Positions 10,358 through 23,145 of a stretch of 64,000 nucleotides of DNA are shown here, one piece after another. Source of the DNA: Boswellia sacra (Eukaryota > Streptophyta > Magnoliopsida > Sapindales > Burseraceae). How positions within the stretch are numbered: the first letter of the stretch is position 1; each line of letters begins with the position of its first letter. The position numbers and the translations under genes were made by a program. The stretch lies in contig SNVD02000510.1 in assembly GCA_013180625.2 (NCBI GenBank), positions 1 through 64,000 on the forward strand. Reading direction: 5' to 3'. Under the pieces are notes generated by a model, which was given only the letters and a program-made list of their open reading frames with translations, was not told the DNA's origin and did no database searches.

Positions 10358-13300
10358 ATGGATAAAAGTTGGACTGACTTACCAAATCGATGTTGTCGAG
10401 CATATTTCACTGGGGTGGAGGGATTTCTAAATTTTGCCTTTGGCAATTTAGTAAATAATAATAGAATATTATGTCCATGTAAGAAATGTCACAATCGATA
10501 TCTTATGGATAGATACACAGCAAGGGAGCATTTGATATGTAATGGATTTTTAAGAACGTACAAGAGGTGGACCTTACATGGTGAGCAATATGCACCTATA
10601 GAGTCTGACCAACCTGACCAACATTTTGAGGTTGGTTGTGATTCTACAAGGGGTGATGATATGGTTGGAATGATACATGAGGCCATGGGGATTTCGAATA
10701 ATGCCTTCGGTGAACATAGTAGTTGTCCATTAGATAGTGAAATTGAAACGTATTTAAAGCTACTTGAGCAGGCAGAGTGTCCCTTGTATCCGGGTTGTGA
10801 AAATTTTACCTCCCTTTCATTTACTATTTAACTTTTGCAACTTAAGATGTTGCACGGATGGACCGACAAATCAGTGACAAAGTTACTAGAACTTTTGAAG
10901 AAGGCCTTTCTTGACCAAGTCAAAATTCCTTCTTCATATTATGAAGCACAAAAGATAACTACTGACTTGGGGTTTACGTACAAGACTTGGGATGCTTGTC
11001 CTAACAATTGTATGTTGTTTAGAGGCGAGTTTGCAAATTTGGATAGATGTTGCATATGCCAAATGTCTTGCTATAAAAACTTTGATGAGTTGAACGATGC
11101 ATCAAATTTGCTGGGAAGATAGCTGCAAAGCAAGTTAGATACTTTCCATTAAGTTCTAGGTTAAAAAGATTATTCATGTCCTCAAAAACTGCTTCTCTTA
11201 TGCGATGGCATGTAGAAGATCGCATTAAAGACGGTGTTCTTAGGCATCCGGCTGATAGTCTTTGTTGGAGAACTTTTGATGAAATATCCAGATTTTGCTG
11301 CTGATTGTCGTAACGTGAGACTTGGCTTGGTAGCTGATAGATTTAATCCTTTTAGGACTATGTCTATAGCCCATAGCACATGCCCTATTGTGTTAATGCC
11401 TTACAACTTGCCTCCTTGGCTATGTATGAAAGAAAGTTTTTTCATATTGTTTGTACTCATTGATGGTCCCAGAGGTCCTGGGAATAAAATAGATGTCTAT
11501 ATGCAACCATTGATTGAGGAATTGAAAGAATTATGGAGTGAAGGTGTACTAACCTTGATGCATCGTGTCAACAAATGTTCAAGCTACACGCAGCATTGTT
11601 GTAGACTATCAATGACTTTTCGACATATTGGAATCTATCAGGCTGGAGTACAAAAGGGGGGAAATCATGTCCTTATTGTTTAGGAAATACGGTTTCTAAA
11701 TGGTTGTCTCATAGTAGGAAATTTTTTTATATAGGTCATCCGCGATATTTGCCTACTACTTATAAATTTTGAAAGGATAGGATTTCCTTCAATGGTAGAG
11801 CCGATATGGGACCTGCTCCATCTCGGTTATCTGGTTTTGATATAAAATAACAAGTACAAGATACACTAACTGAATATAAGATAGAAGATCTTCAACGGAG
11901 AATGAATAATCCCCAAAATCATGCAAACATCTGGAAGAAGAAAAGTATTATCTTTGAACTACCATATTGGGAGCATAACTTGAATAGACATAATCTTGAT
12001 GTCATGCATATTGAGAAGAATATCTGTGACAATATACTATGGACATTGTTGGGGGATCCTAGGAGATCAAAAGATAATTTGAAAGCTCGCTATGATTTAA
12101 GGGATATGAAAATTAGAAAAGCATTGCATCCTCAAGAACGGGGGGCTAACAAATTATATTTACCTCCTGCATGTTTCTCAATGACCAAAGAAAATAAAGA
12201 CATCTTTTTGAGGGTGTTGAAAAAGGTGAAGTTACCAGATGGTTATGTATCAAATATCTCTCGTCGTGTTCACATGAAAGAGCGAAGCATTTTAGGTTTG
12301 AAAAGTCATGACAATCATATACTGCTACAACAACTGCTTCCTCTTGCTGCTCGAAGAGCATTACCGAAAAATGTTGTTGCCACTTTGATTGAGTTGGCTA
12401 ACTTTTTTAAGCAATTATGCTCAAAAGTGAACACTAAAGAAGATTTAAATAATATTCAAGATAGAGTGGTGCTTACATTATGTCATCTTGAGAAAATATT
12501 CCCACCTTCATTCTTTGATATTATGGAACATTTGCCTGTTCATCTTGCTGAGGAGGCATCATTAGCAGGACCGGTTCAATTTAGATGGATGTATCCAATT
12601 GAGAGGTACTATGAACTACCATGCTAATGTCTCTTAATTTTCATAAATTCTAAATGAATTGATTGATAGTACTTATAAATTTCATGGGTTATCTAGGTAT
12701 TTGCTAACTCTGAAGAGATATGTGCGTAATTGTGCACATCCTGAGGCTTCTATTGCTAAAGGATACCTAATGGATGAGTGCACAAAATTTTATTCAAGAT
12801 ATCTCGATGAAGTGGAAACTAAACTCAATCGAGGACCTCGGAATAAAGATGGTACCTCTGATGAAGGAGAGCAATTCGAACTTGATCATATCTCTTGGGT
12901 TCAAGCACATAGATACGTACTAGTCAATACAACTTCTATTGATCCATTTCGAGAGTAAGATATGCATAATTTTCCTTCGTTACCTCAGTTCTTTTTGCTA
13001 TACAACTAAGTTAAGGTACTTTTTATCTTTTTTTGATATCTTCCAATGTCTTCTCGCACAGAAAGCATCTTAATGAAATTTGTAATGAAATGCCATGTTC
13101 TTCTATTCATGAAATTCAAAAAGAGCATAACAAAAAATTCCACGAATGGTTTCGAAACCATGTAAGTGCCAAAAATTCAGTTAACATTTTGTTGTTATAG
13201 AGATTTTTGTTGCTAACTATATGTGTTTCCATAGGTTCACTCCTTGCAAGAGACCTCAAATGTATCATTGTCTAAGGAAATCATTCATTTAGCTAATGGC

Positions 13301-13870
13301 CCTAAATGGGGTGCACGTAGCTATAAATCTTATGTTGTTAACGGCTTCAAATTTCGTGCCAAGGATGCAGATAAACATAAAAGCACGCAACAATCTGGTG
13401 TTATTTTGAAGGCCGATACCATGAGTTATGCTAGTGCACGAGATCAAAACCCTCTTTCCGGCAGTGTAACATTTCTTGGAGTGTTAACAGATATAATTCA
13501 AATTCGATATGTCAATGACATGACTTTTATCCTGTTCAAGTGTAATTGGGTTGACAATCGGACTAGAAAGAAGTGTGATGAGTTCGAATTTACAATGGTT
13601 AATTTTAATCATCTGTTATACAAAGATAACGGTATTGATAATGAACCTTTCATTTTGGCGGAGCAAGTGGAGCAAGTTTGCTACATCCAAGATCCGATAG
13701 ATGAAGATTGGCTTGTTGTTCTTAAAATGTCAACAAGAGATACATTTGATCTTACGTCCAAAAATTCATCTATTGCGAACATGGTGCCACAAGTTGAGCT
13801 AAATACATATCAAGAATTAGATGAAAGGGGTTATTTTTGTGAGGAAGATGTTCAATGGGTTAGACAATGA
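10358..13870 (+). pseudogene. TNPD-like CACTA transposase (transposase-associated, Transposase_21, DUF4218, DUF4216), broken
   Basis: Starts MDKSWTDLPNRC, the transposase-associated zinc-finger domain (CPCKKCHNR). The Transposase_21 region follows (RNVRLGLVADRFNPF, IDGPRGPGN, and the signature HNLDVMHIEKNICDNI near 11990). Then come DUF4218 (PSFFDIMEHLPVHL, near 12520) and DUF4216 (13435-13745). Breaks: an in-frame TAA at 10829-10831, frameshifts near 11100 and 11280, further stops between 11610 and 11850, and a disrupted junction at 12626-12658. The 3' introns look intact: 12955-13061 and 13162-13234 both have GT..AG borders and join in frame. The family excises and inserts CACTA elements by binding their ends; this copy cannot make a full protein. 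Confidence 0.9.
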
Positions 13871-14198
13871 GTAAGGGAACAACAGTGATCATCAATCGAG
13901 AAGACAATGATGATGATATGGATGATGTTGATTGACAGTACTTCGTTCGACATGGTTTTTTTTTATTCCGGGATTTTTTCATATGGCTTTTGTTTTAGGG
14001 GCATTCTTCTTTTGTCCAATTATGTGACTTCCCCTCGACTATGTGTAACTATTACTTTTTTATGAATGAAATATATAATTTGTTCAATTGCACTTGTATG
14101 GATTGTAATTTTTTATTATATGCATATATTAATTATTGTGGAACTTAAACAAATATATTAGCATTCTTTGACTGTGAATGTTTTTTGAATAGATAACT

Positions 14199-15945
14199 AT
14201 GCCACCAAAGAGATCAAGAGACACCTCCATGGAGAGTATAATAGAATGAGAAGTAGAAGCTCCATGACAATCGGCAACATCTTCTCAAACTCAAACGAAT
14301 AATGAAGGTATATACATGTTTATTTAAATTTTTTAAAATTTAAGATTGTTTAAACATTTGTTGTTGTTTTTTTATAGATACGGGTGGGACATCAGGTGTT
14401 GTGAGAGGACGTGGAGCAGCTCGTACTGTTCCTGAGTGGGGTACAGGCCAAAGGTTGCATATTTAGTTTAACTCTCAATGGCAACCAATAAACGCAAACA
14501 AAGACAAATTAACCACCCAACTTGGAATCATAGCCAAAAATGGCAACATGGCTCCATTGACTTGTCCTCGGTGGCAAAATATGCCATCACATCTTTTGGA
14601 TGCCATCTGGAAAGAAGTGAAGGTTATTTATCTTTAAGAAACCCATAAGATAACATGTATATTGAGTTTGCACCTCGATTAATCTATTATAATTTGTTTT
14701 TGTAGGATAATACAGATGTTCCTGATGAGTATAGACCCCTTTGTTTACAACATATTAGGAACCTTTGGCGGGATTGGAAAGCTCGTGTAAAGAGGGAGTA
14801 CTGCAAAAAATATGATACGGATGAGGATCGGTTACAATTGACTCATCCCAGAGTTCAGCCAGATCAGTGGCCTATTCTTGTAGCTTATTGGGGAACAGAA
14901 CAGGCTAAAGTATGTGTCTAACATAATAACAACAGTGTAGATTTCATATTTTTCTTTATTTATATTGGAAGTCATATAATATAATTGTTGTTAACTTTGT
15001 TTATATTATAGGAAGCTGCAGAGAAGAATAAGGTAAATCGAGCACAACAAGTTGCACTTCATCGAACAGGCCGCACGTCATTTGCTCAGAAACGAGAAGA
15101 GGTAAGTTACGTTTGTTTGTTTATACACTCTTTATTTGTTGGTTATCAAGATTTACTTATATCTTTTTAGTAGTTGTATTATTATAGTTCTGTTATTTTC
15201 TTGTTTAGATGATAAGGAATAGAGAGCAAACTGATCGCATTAGTGTCTTTGTCAAGACAAGAACAAAAAGTAATGGCGAAGTAGGTGATGATGAAAGTGC
15301 TGAAATAATTGTAAGTTCTTTAATCTTTTGAATTTCTGTTTATCCACTATCGGTATTTAAATTTTTGCATAATACATTATCTTTATTAAGTTGTTATTTC
15401 TTTCCATTATGTTGTAGAGTCAATTTAATGAAGGTCTGTCTCAATTTTCACAAGACCAACAAGCCCAACAAGTGAGAGAAGAAGTATTTGGCAATGTAAT
15501 GGGACCTGATCATCGTGGTTATGCCCGGACATATGGTTTGGTCCATCTCCGACTGATGTGCAAGGCAGCAACTCATCGGGTTCACTTGAGGGAGGAGTTG
15601 GGTAATTTGCAGCAGGAACATCACAACTTGAAGGAAGCACACAAAAACTTGAATGAAGCACACAACAACTTGAAGCAAGATCACAACAACATGAAAATGA
15701 TGAAGTTGTTTCCTTCCTGCAGGAGAGGTTTCCAGAGTTTGCAGAGTGGCGTGCTACAAGACCGGTATTTGCTTATTTTTAAAGTTAAAAATGTGGTCTC
15801 AGTTGACTCGTATTTTTTACTTATGTTTCATGTTTTTTTTGTAAATAGGTCCCAGATGCTTCAAGTGGACATCATAGTCATTTTCAATATGATAGTCATT
15901 GAACAAACAACCTCACAAATCGTGATTCAAACCACGAGAATGAAT
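14199..15945 (+). pseudogene. TNPA-like CACTA protein (plant Transposase_24), broken
   Basis: Exons with GT..AG borders are readable at 14199-14307, 14378-14622, 14706-14909, 15012-15101, 15209-15310, 15418-15764 and 15849 to about 15945. The joined product has the Transposase_24 features: an Arg/Gly-rich start (VVRGRGAARTVPEW), LWRDWKARVKREYC, QVALHRTGRTSFAQKREE, then VMGPDHRGYARTYG. A C-terminal coiled coil of repeated N/H-N-L-K/N-E heptads follows. TGA codons at 14247 and 14265, a TAG in the second exon and a one-base shift near 15690 break it. Most stops are one C-to-T change from CAG or CGA. In En/Spm this protein binds the subterminal repeats. Placement after the TNPD-like gene on the same strand matches the family plan. 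Confidence 0.85.
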
Positions 15946-16345
15946 AGGTATATAAATGAAATTATACAATTTGTTTTAAAATACATAATGTTATTTAATG
16001 ATTATAATCTTGATTACAAATTTATTCTTGCAGGTTGTTTGCCAAGTTTTACGGCTTACTTATCAGATGACTGAGTTTTGTGGACGCTGCTGAATTATGT
16101 AACTGATCATATGTTTAACTATTTAATTATATGATGTTGAACGGTGTGAATGATGATTGAGTTATGTTTGGTTTGTTTACGTTATGGTTAAACTATTTAT
16201 GTGATATATCTTGATATTTGATTTGATTTAATCATATTTATTGAATGATTGGAGAAACATATCAAAATATTTTTGCGAGACAGGTTACTTAATCTTTAAA
16301 CAGTAAACAATACTAAACAAAAAAAGAATTTCCCCCAAAAAAACC

Positions 16346-16797
16346 ATTTACGGTGGTTTCTTGGTATCGCAAACAGATTTTTTGAAATTAAATTAAGACA
16401 TTTACGGCGGTTTTAAAACTGCCTCAAAACGAACTTTATACGGCGGGCTAGTAACCGCTGTATAACAAGCATTTTACGGTGGTTTCAAAACCACTGTATA
16501 AAGGACCTTTTGAGGCGGTTTTGAAACCGTCGTATCAAGAGCCTTTTGAGGCGGTTTCAAAACCGTCATAAACAGTATATATACGGCAGTTTTCAAACCG
16601 CCGTAAACTGGTGTGTTATATGCCAATTCCATTTCGTCGTATGTTTTTGCGTCGAACAACTGAACCGCCGTAAAAATACATCTGTGGCTAGCCGAAACCG
16701 CCGTAAAAGCTTTTACTGTGGTTGCTTTTACGGCAGTTGTGAACCGCCGTAAAAGCTCTTTTGCGGCGGTTTCGGCCCGTCGCAAATGACTTTCCAT
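16346..16797. promoter_or_regulatory. Right subterminal repeats of the first CACTA element
   Basis: More than fifteen copies of GGCGGTTT or AACCGCCGTAAA in both orientations, often as short palindromes, fill the last 450 bp. The right end is much denser than the left. They are the probable TNPA binding sites. Confidence 0.8.
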
Positions 16798-16806
16798 GCT
16801 GTAGTG

Positions 16807-16809
16807 ATC
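16807..16809. other. Right 3-bp target-site duplication (ATC) of the first CACTA element
   Basis: ATC directly follows the terminal TAGTG and matches 3327-3329. Confidence 0.85.
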
Positions 16810-16849
16810 ATTCATTCAATGCCACTTTGTAAGTGCAACTTTATTGTTT

Positions 16850-17259
16850 TCTTTGCCTTTATGTTAAAGACTTTTGACTTCGAAAATCTTCGTCACAAAT
16901 TAAATGGTCATTCAATTTACTCTATCATTACTTCAGATTCACATGACTAAAATTAGAAGTTGTCTTTGACTATGCTTACAAATTTATAGAGAACTTATAA
17001 TGAAAGTAAGTTTTAATGTTGATAAACCCATTTTCTATACATTACCAAAATGTTGTGAATCTCAAAGTAAGTTTCTAATTTGAAATTGGAACTTAGTAGC
17101 ATTTGATAATTGAACTAAATCTCTGAGAATATATAAATGTCCTAATATATATGACGATATGATTAAGGTGAAATGTAGTTAATTATAACTGAAAAAGAAA
17201 TCTTTTTTTTTTTTGCAAATTATCTAAACATTTTTAATACATATATATTATTTATATTT
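16850..17259. other. Spacer between two CACTA elements, nothing recognised
   Basis: AT-rich DNA without coding signal. It is the only host or older-repeat sequence separating the 13.5-kb and 5.5-kb CACTA copies. Confidence 0.55.
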
Positions 17260-17282
17260 TATCACTACAAGAAAAATGACCA

Positions 17283-17548
17283 TATTTGGCGGTCTTTGAC
17301 CGTCAAATATGTATATATTTGGCGGTTTTAAAAGCGCCACCAATGGCACCGCCAAATATAATCAATTTGACTATATTTGGCGGTCGGTCAAAGTACCAAA
17401 TATGCATCTGACTATACTTGGCGGTTTTTTACCGCCAAGTATAATAGGCTTAAAAATTAAAAAAAAATTATACTTGGCGGTTTTTGACCGCCAAGTATAA
17501 TAGTTTCAAAACTTAAAAAAAAATATACTTGGCAGTTTTTAACCGCCA
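17283..17548. promoter_or_regulatory. Left subterminal repeats of the second CACTA element
   Basis: Repeated TATTTGGCGGT or TATACTTGGCGGT motifs occur with their complements ACCGCCAAGTATA, some as near-perfect hairpins (for example 17414-17442 and 17472-17502). They are presumed TNPA-type binding sites. The right end has only degenerate copies. Confidence 0.75.
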
Positions 17549-18054
17549 AGTATTTTAAAAAAATTAATATATATATATAACCCATATCATGACTGCTAAT
17601 TATAACACAAAAAAGTATGACCAGTCATTTTTTGAGTCAGCCAAAAGGACATGATAGCCATAATGGCTAAATCTCATAATTTTATCCTTTACAATCCAGC
17701 ACAAATATAGGACTGATTTTCACAAAATGTCCAATAAGCTAACCAGGACCAAACAGAAGCAAGTAGTTCACAAGCAAGTAACTCAGAGACTGTGAGTGTT
17801 AAAACTAAGTTTACACTGTAAGTTTCAATAACCACAAACAGAAGCCAATTGAAGATTCTTCATGCTAACTTTGTTCAAAAAGTTGACAAATATAAGACAC
17901 CTAACTCACCACACTGGAACTACGGGTAGACTGTGAAACTAAATAACCTTGCTTGAACTACTTTTCGCATGCATTTTGGCGTTTCATTACAAGATCATGG
18001 TACCAAAGCACCATTGTTTATGACATCCATAAAAGGTGTAATGGTAATACTCTT

Positions 18055-18129
18055 TTTTTCATTTTTGTATAGCGATCAACCTTAACTGCAAGATAGTCTC
18101 CATTGCTTTGCCAGTACATCTTACAGTCA
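18055..18129 (-). pseudogene. Captured exon of translation initiation factor eIF3 subunit b
   Basis: On the minus strand an acceptor (TTTGTGTTAG) precedes an open segment encoding [20 protein letters not shown] then TKMKK. This is the conserved stretch of plant eIF3b in its beta-propeller region. The match stops about 18055, within the expected exon, so this marks a capture breakpoint. It lies last in the minus-strand order of captured genes, about 130 bp after the last UGP exon. Identity rests on a single exon of about 25 residues. Confidence 0.75.
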
Positions 18130-18233
18130 CTAACACAAAAGATAATTATTGCATGAGTATCTTGGAGTATACAGGTTTTTTTAATAATTATTTTGATAAG
18201 AAACTGAGTATCTTGGCGTATAATTAGATTTCA

Positions 18234-18790
<557 letters not shown>

Positions 18791-18990
18791 CTGAAAATAA
18801 CGGAAGTATAATTTGGAATGGGAGAGACCGGATGAGGTTGAAAGATTGAATACCTTCTGTTAATGATCATGAGTGTTGAACGAGTTCATTAGAAGCAGGG
18901 GAACATTACACCCATATTTGGAGTTGAGATTCTATTAAATATATACAACAAGTGAGTTGCAGGCCATGATTGGAGGGCAGACAAAAATTG

Positions 18991-19837
18991 ATCCATCATC
19001 AACAGCTCTTTCAAGGTCATCCAATATACTATCAGTACTTCCTCGCAGCAGGATAGTAGAAATGGAGTTCCCCCCTTCTTCATTTCGTACAACTGTTACC
19101 TACATGACATTAATTAGAGAGGAGATAAGCAACATAGTCACACACACACACACACACATATATATAATATGTATTTATGTATATACATATGTATGTACGT
19201 ATGTATGTATCTCCATATAATCAATTAGGAAGAGAAGACTTTTTCTAAGCATACCTTAGAACCACCAATTTCCTCAACTGAGATAGAATTAACATATCCC
19301 AAGTCATCTGCGTTTGGTCGGCTAAGCTTCAAATGTTAGAGGAAAAAAAAAAGTAAATCAGAAACAATTAAAACAGTTCCTTTGTTTGCTCATATTGTAT
19401 TTGATTTTGTATGCTTACAATAGCAACAGCACCTGTTGTACGGCAAAATCGTCTCAGTTCAAACTTTGAGCTGATTTTCAAAACCATGAGCCTGCAATCA
19501 AGAACATCAAAGTCAGAAACAACAGGACATAGAGTAGCTCTCGATTAAAATCTTTACGACACTACAATATGGCATTGTATACTTATTAAAAAAAAAAAGT
19601 AGTTAGTTCAAAATTGGAGCAACAGGGACCACATTACATGAATATTTGTATATTTAGAGAAAAAAAACACAAAAGGAAAAAAAAATTAGAGCAACTTATA
19701 TACTTGTAACGTTCACAGAAATGTAATGCCATTTCTCCAACAGTAGCTCCGCTAACAACTACTTTGGCACCTGAATCTGCAACTGCTTTGATGAGCTCCT
19801 CGATCTTAGCTTCTTCAGTTTTTGCATAATTCTCTAG
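18991..19837 (-). pseudogene. CCT8: Captured exons of CCT8 (T-complex chaperonin subunit theta)
   Basis: Four minus-strand exons: 19704-19837 (LENYAKTEEAKIEELIKAV to HFCERYK), 19419-19491 (LMVLKISSKFELRRFCRTTG), 19255-19326 (SRPNADDLGYVNSISVEEIG) and about 18991-19099 (VTVVRNEEGGNSISTILLRG to LERAVDDG). Borders are GT..AG. They are consecutive segments of the apical and intermediate domains of plant CCT8, a subunit of the cytosolic TRiC folding complex. The match ends abruptly after AVDDG, about 200 bp before the first UGP exon. The rest of the roughly 540-residue protein is missing. Introns are kept. Confidence 0.9.
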
Positions 19838-20030
19838 CTAAAAGATGAGACCAAGAGAAAAGACTTAGCATTCATGACTAATCTAATCTGCAACCTCACA
19901 TATGAAAAGTACAATTGAAGGAATTTAGAACCAACTAATGATATACTTTGAAATATGAATGTTGTAAACCAAAAGAAAGTCTAGAAATACAAGTCTCTTC
20001 CAGAAAAAAGAAAAAATTGGGAAAACTTAC

Positions 20031-21045
20031 CATCAATGCTTGCAACACCCTGCAAATGAGAAATTGTAGACAGAAAATAAGGTAACAATATAGAAACATG
20101 AAATTTTGATAGAAACTAGAATAAACATTTTTTTTTAGAAAAAATGGTGCCTCAAAATTCTGTACCTTCTACCAACGTTCAATATCTGTGAAAATAGTCT
20201 TACTTTTTTGTGCAGTCTTTTTTGCTACATGAAAAGCATTCACCATCTTATATATATCAGTCATTATCTTACTTGTAGACAAACTTAATTTAGGATCTTG
20301 AGAAGGAAGATAATTATAGTTCTCAAATTGGATATATTATCAAACATCATTTTCTGAATTTTGTTTATCATGTGAAGTCATAAATCATTAATATGTAAGT
20401 CTTGTTACTGATAAATTTAAGATAAGAAAAAGTTGTAATACTTGAAAAATCTTAGATACAAAAGATTATTGTTTTAAGTGTGAAATCCTCATTCCTTTGT
20501 ATCTTAAAAAGAACCTAAGTATTATGATGATATAAATCTTCCAAAAACTTGACAAAATAAAAGAATCCAAGTACTATGGAGACATAAATCTTCAAAATAC
20601 CTGATGAAATCAATGAACTAAATTTCTATCATTTATACCTCTTCAACTTTAACCTTCCCAACAGCAACCTTGTCCTTCGTTTCTAAAAAACCTCTCCTTA
20701 GGAAAATTCTAGTTGTAGTGGTAGCAGATATAAGACAATCCTGCACAGCATGTCCGATTGATGGTTGCTAAAGAAGTGCCCATTTGCTTTTGACAATTGA
20801 ACCAACTCGTTCTGCCACATCAGTGACATTGCCTTTTGCATCCTTTGCAACTTCCTCCACTAATGTTCCAGCTGATTGCCCAGCTTGTTTAATCTTCACT
20901 CCTGCAATAAATCCTTAATCAAACACCAAAACAATAATAATAATAAAAGTAAATGAAAAATTTACAAAAAATTTATTAAGATACCTTAGGAAGAAAAGAA
21001 GTCAGTAACCTTCTCTTGCCACTGTGCAGAGACAGCGGAAGGCAT
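20031..21045 (-). pseudogene. Captured 5' exons of a RhoGAP-family protein (At5g61530-like)
   Basis: Minus-strand exons: 20985-21045, starting at an ATG (MPSAVSAQWQEKVTDFFSS); 20639-20901 (GVKIKQAGQSAGTLVEEVAK to KVKVEEV); 20166-20224 (KKTAQKSKTIFTDIERW); and 20031-20049 (GVASID). Their order matches the N-terminal part of the plant protein annotated as RhoGAP-like At5g61530, recalled from memory; the GAP domain itself is not included. An in-frame TAA ends exon 1, TAG replaces Gln in ALLQQPS and after IERW, and one base is missing at the exon 2-3 junction. So even the start-codon-bearing fragment is dead. Confidence 0.78.
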
Positions 21046-21738
21046 TGATCCAGCAACGAAGACCAAAGGCGACTTTTCAAAGTTATAACAAGAATCCCTG
21101 TTTCAAACTAATCATACAAGCGATGCATAAGAGATTAGGAAAAAAAAATACAAACTTAAGCAAGATACGACGATTTTTTTCGGAGAAAAAAAGACAATTA
21201 GATTCCATTTGCTAGACTTAAAGCCATACTCCAAAGAAACACCAACTTCTATTAAAAGAGTGCCGCAACATTTCATAGCATGGAATTGAGCACAGTTAAA
21301 GCTACAAATCTCTCATTTAATCCAATAGACACTTCAACACGCCAAAGACAATCTTAATTAAAAAATTATTTAATTTCATTATTTCTTAATCTTTTCAGAT
21401 TTCACTAACAATTAAATCAAAATCATAATCATGCCGCCAAACATTTCATTTTCCAATGACGATAATACGTATTCTATTCACTTCAGATTTCCATCACGCT
21501 AACACTAAAAAATAAATAAAAACAAAAAAAATCAAAAAATCAAAAAGCTAACTTAACAACAACTTAATTTCAAATTCAACCGTTAATCAGATACAATAAA
21601 CTCTTAAAAAATTACTGAAAAGAAACCGATCAACCTCATAGAATCTCTACATCTACTTGCCTGAAAACCGAAACAAATTACACATAAAACGACTATAAAA
21701 ATGATATATTTTTTAAGAAGAGGAAATAGACATACCAC

Positions 21739-22311
21739 TCAATATTTTCTGGTGAGCAGAGCCGCGGAGGAGAGAATCGAAGCAACTGCACCAGAAGCGA
21801 GTAGCATGTGAGCAGCGACGGAGGCAAGGTCTGAAGCAACAACGTCAAAAGGGAGCAACCCACGAGCAGCTACAGAGGCGAGCGGGATGCAAACATAATG
21901 ACGTAGATCCACCGTCTCCACCGTATCCTCCCTCATGTCTCCCACAGCTATAACCACCACCTCCGTCGTATCCATGATTGTATCCACCACTAACTTCACG
22001 ACATCCACCGCCACCATATCCACCTCCACCACGGCTGTAACCACCGCCACCGCTTCCGATTGACTGAGCCTCGTTAACATAACAAATCTAAATCCTCTAG
22101 ATCTGCTAGTCTCGCGATCGTTGATTATCTTCGATTCAATAACCTCCACGGCTCTCATCACCTCGACTTGATTATCGTTCATCACCTCGATTGCGTCTCT
22201 CATCGACTTCTCATCACCGTAGGCGCTGAAGGCCTCTTGCAAGGTGTGGTCAATGGTGGCCCAAGCGAGGCCTCCAACGAAGCACCGGAACTCAACTTCG
22301 GCAGAAAACAT
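21739..22311 (-). pseudogene. Captured and rearranged glycine-rich RNA-binding protein (RRM) 5' part
   Basis: An ATG at 22311 opens a 190-codon frame starting MFSAEVEFRCFVGGLAWAT, the RNP-2 part of the RRM in GRP7/8-type proteins. The order of the next parts is abnormal. EKSMRDAIEVMN, which belongs near the end of the RRM, comes directly after FSAYGD. The RNP-1 segment VIESKIINDRETSRSRGF follows it. The Gly-rich tail is then read out of frame: another frame holds NEAQSIGSGGGGYS. The last about 60 residues match nothing I know. The source protein binds RNA in nucleus and cytoplasm; this copy is a shuffled fragment. It is the first captured unit in the minus-strand direction and the only one with a long open frame. 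Confidence 0.82.
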
Positions 22312-22876
22312 TGAAGAACTAAAACCCTAGATTAGAGGACAAAAAGGGAACCAGAAAAAAATTGTAAGCAAATTTGAACATAGGTAAACGATGAGTGCGT
22401 CAATAGGTGAGACAATGAATGAGGTTAGTTGATGAATGCGTGGGTTAAGGAGTTAGTGAGGTGATGATGCGTGGGTGAGTAAGGGAGTGAGACGGCTAGG
22501 GCAAAACTGAGAGGGAAAGTTAAAAGTGGAGAGGGAAATGAACCGTGGGAAAGAGATAAAATACATTCTTTTTTATATATACTTGTCAAAAATCTAATAA
22601 TGTGATAAATATGTATCTGAAGTCAGGCCAAAGAATGACAAATATGGCCAATGGGCTGGTTTGACTTCTAATATAGGGTTATAGATGGCAGTTTCAAAAA
22701 AAACTACCAAATAAAAAAAAAAGGATAGTGTCAAATATCTGAAAAATTCTTGTAGTGTATATCCATTTGTTAAATTTACTCCATTTGTCATTGATATTTA
22801 AAGACACAAAAGTTGATAGAGCTTCAAAGTTTGTCAAGATCGATCTTGTACTTATAAAGTTTGTAGCTTAACTTAA

Positions 22877-23138
22877 GGGAAAAACTATAGTCCAGTTGCC
22901 GTACCGGTACAGTAACTGTGTATTTTTGCAAAAATCGTAAACACGTTGTAAAAGTCGTAAACGAATGAATAAAAGTTGTTTGTAAAAAAGTGTAAAAAAG
23001 TCGTAAATGAAAAGCATGTAAAAGTCGTAAATACAATTTTTTTTACTCGTTTACGATTTTTAAACATATATTTACGATTTTTGTATGCTACAGGAAGCTG
23101 CTGTATGGGTACAGCAGCTGTACTGTAGCATGACTCTC
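22877..23138. mobile_element. MITE, 262 bp, with AACTTAA target duplication
   Basis: AACTTAA flanks it at 22870-22876 and 23139-23145. The ends are imperfect inverted repeats (GGGAAAAACTATAGTCCAG against the complement of CTGTAGCATGACTCTC, then GTACC). The interior repeats GTAAAAGTCGTAAA. No coding. The superfamily is uncertain (hAT or Mutator by duplication length). Confidence 0.6.
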
Positions 23139-23145
23139 AACTTAA

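Larger units (their letters stand above)
3330..16806 (+). mobile_element. CACTA (En/Spm) DNA transposon, 13.5 kb, autonomous type but decayed
   Basis: It begins CACTACAAAG at 3330 and ends CTGTAGTG at 16806. Identical ATC triplets flank it at 3327-3329 and 16807-16809, the 3-bp duplication expected for CACTA elements. Inverted, GC-rich subterminal repeats (variants of TTTACGGCGGTTT) occupy both ends. Two genes on the plus strand match the En/Spm plan: a TNPD-like transposase (10358-13870) and a TNPA-like Transposase_24 gene (14199 to about 15945). Both carry stops and frameshifts. The first 7 kb are non-coding for an element gene and hold tandem arrays, a duplicated 650-bp block and a captured host exon, which makes the copy unusually long. 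Confidence 0.95.
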
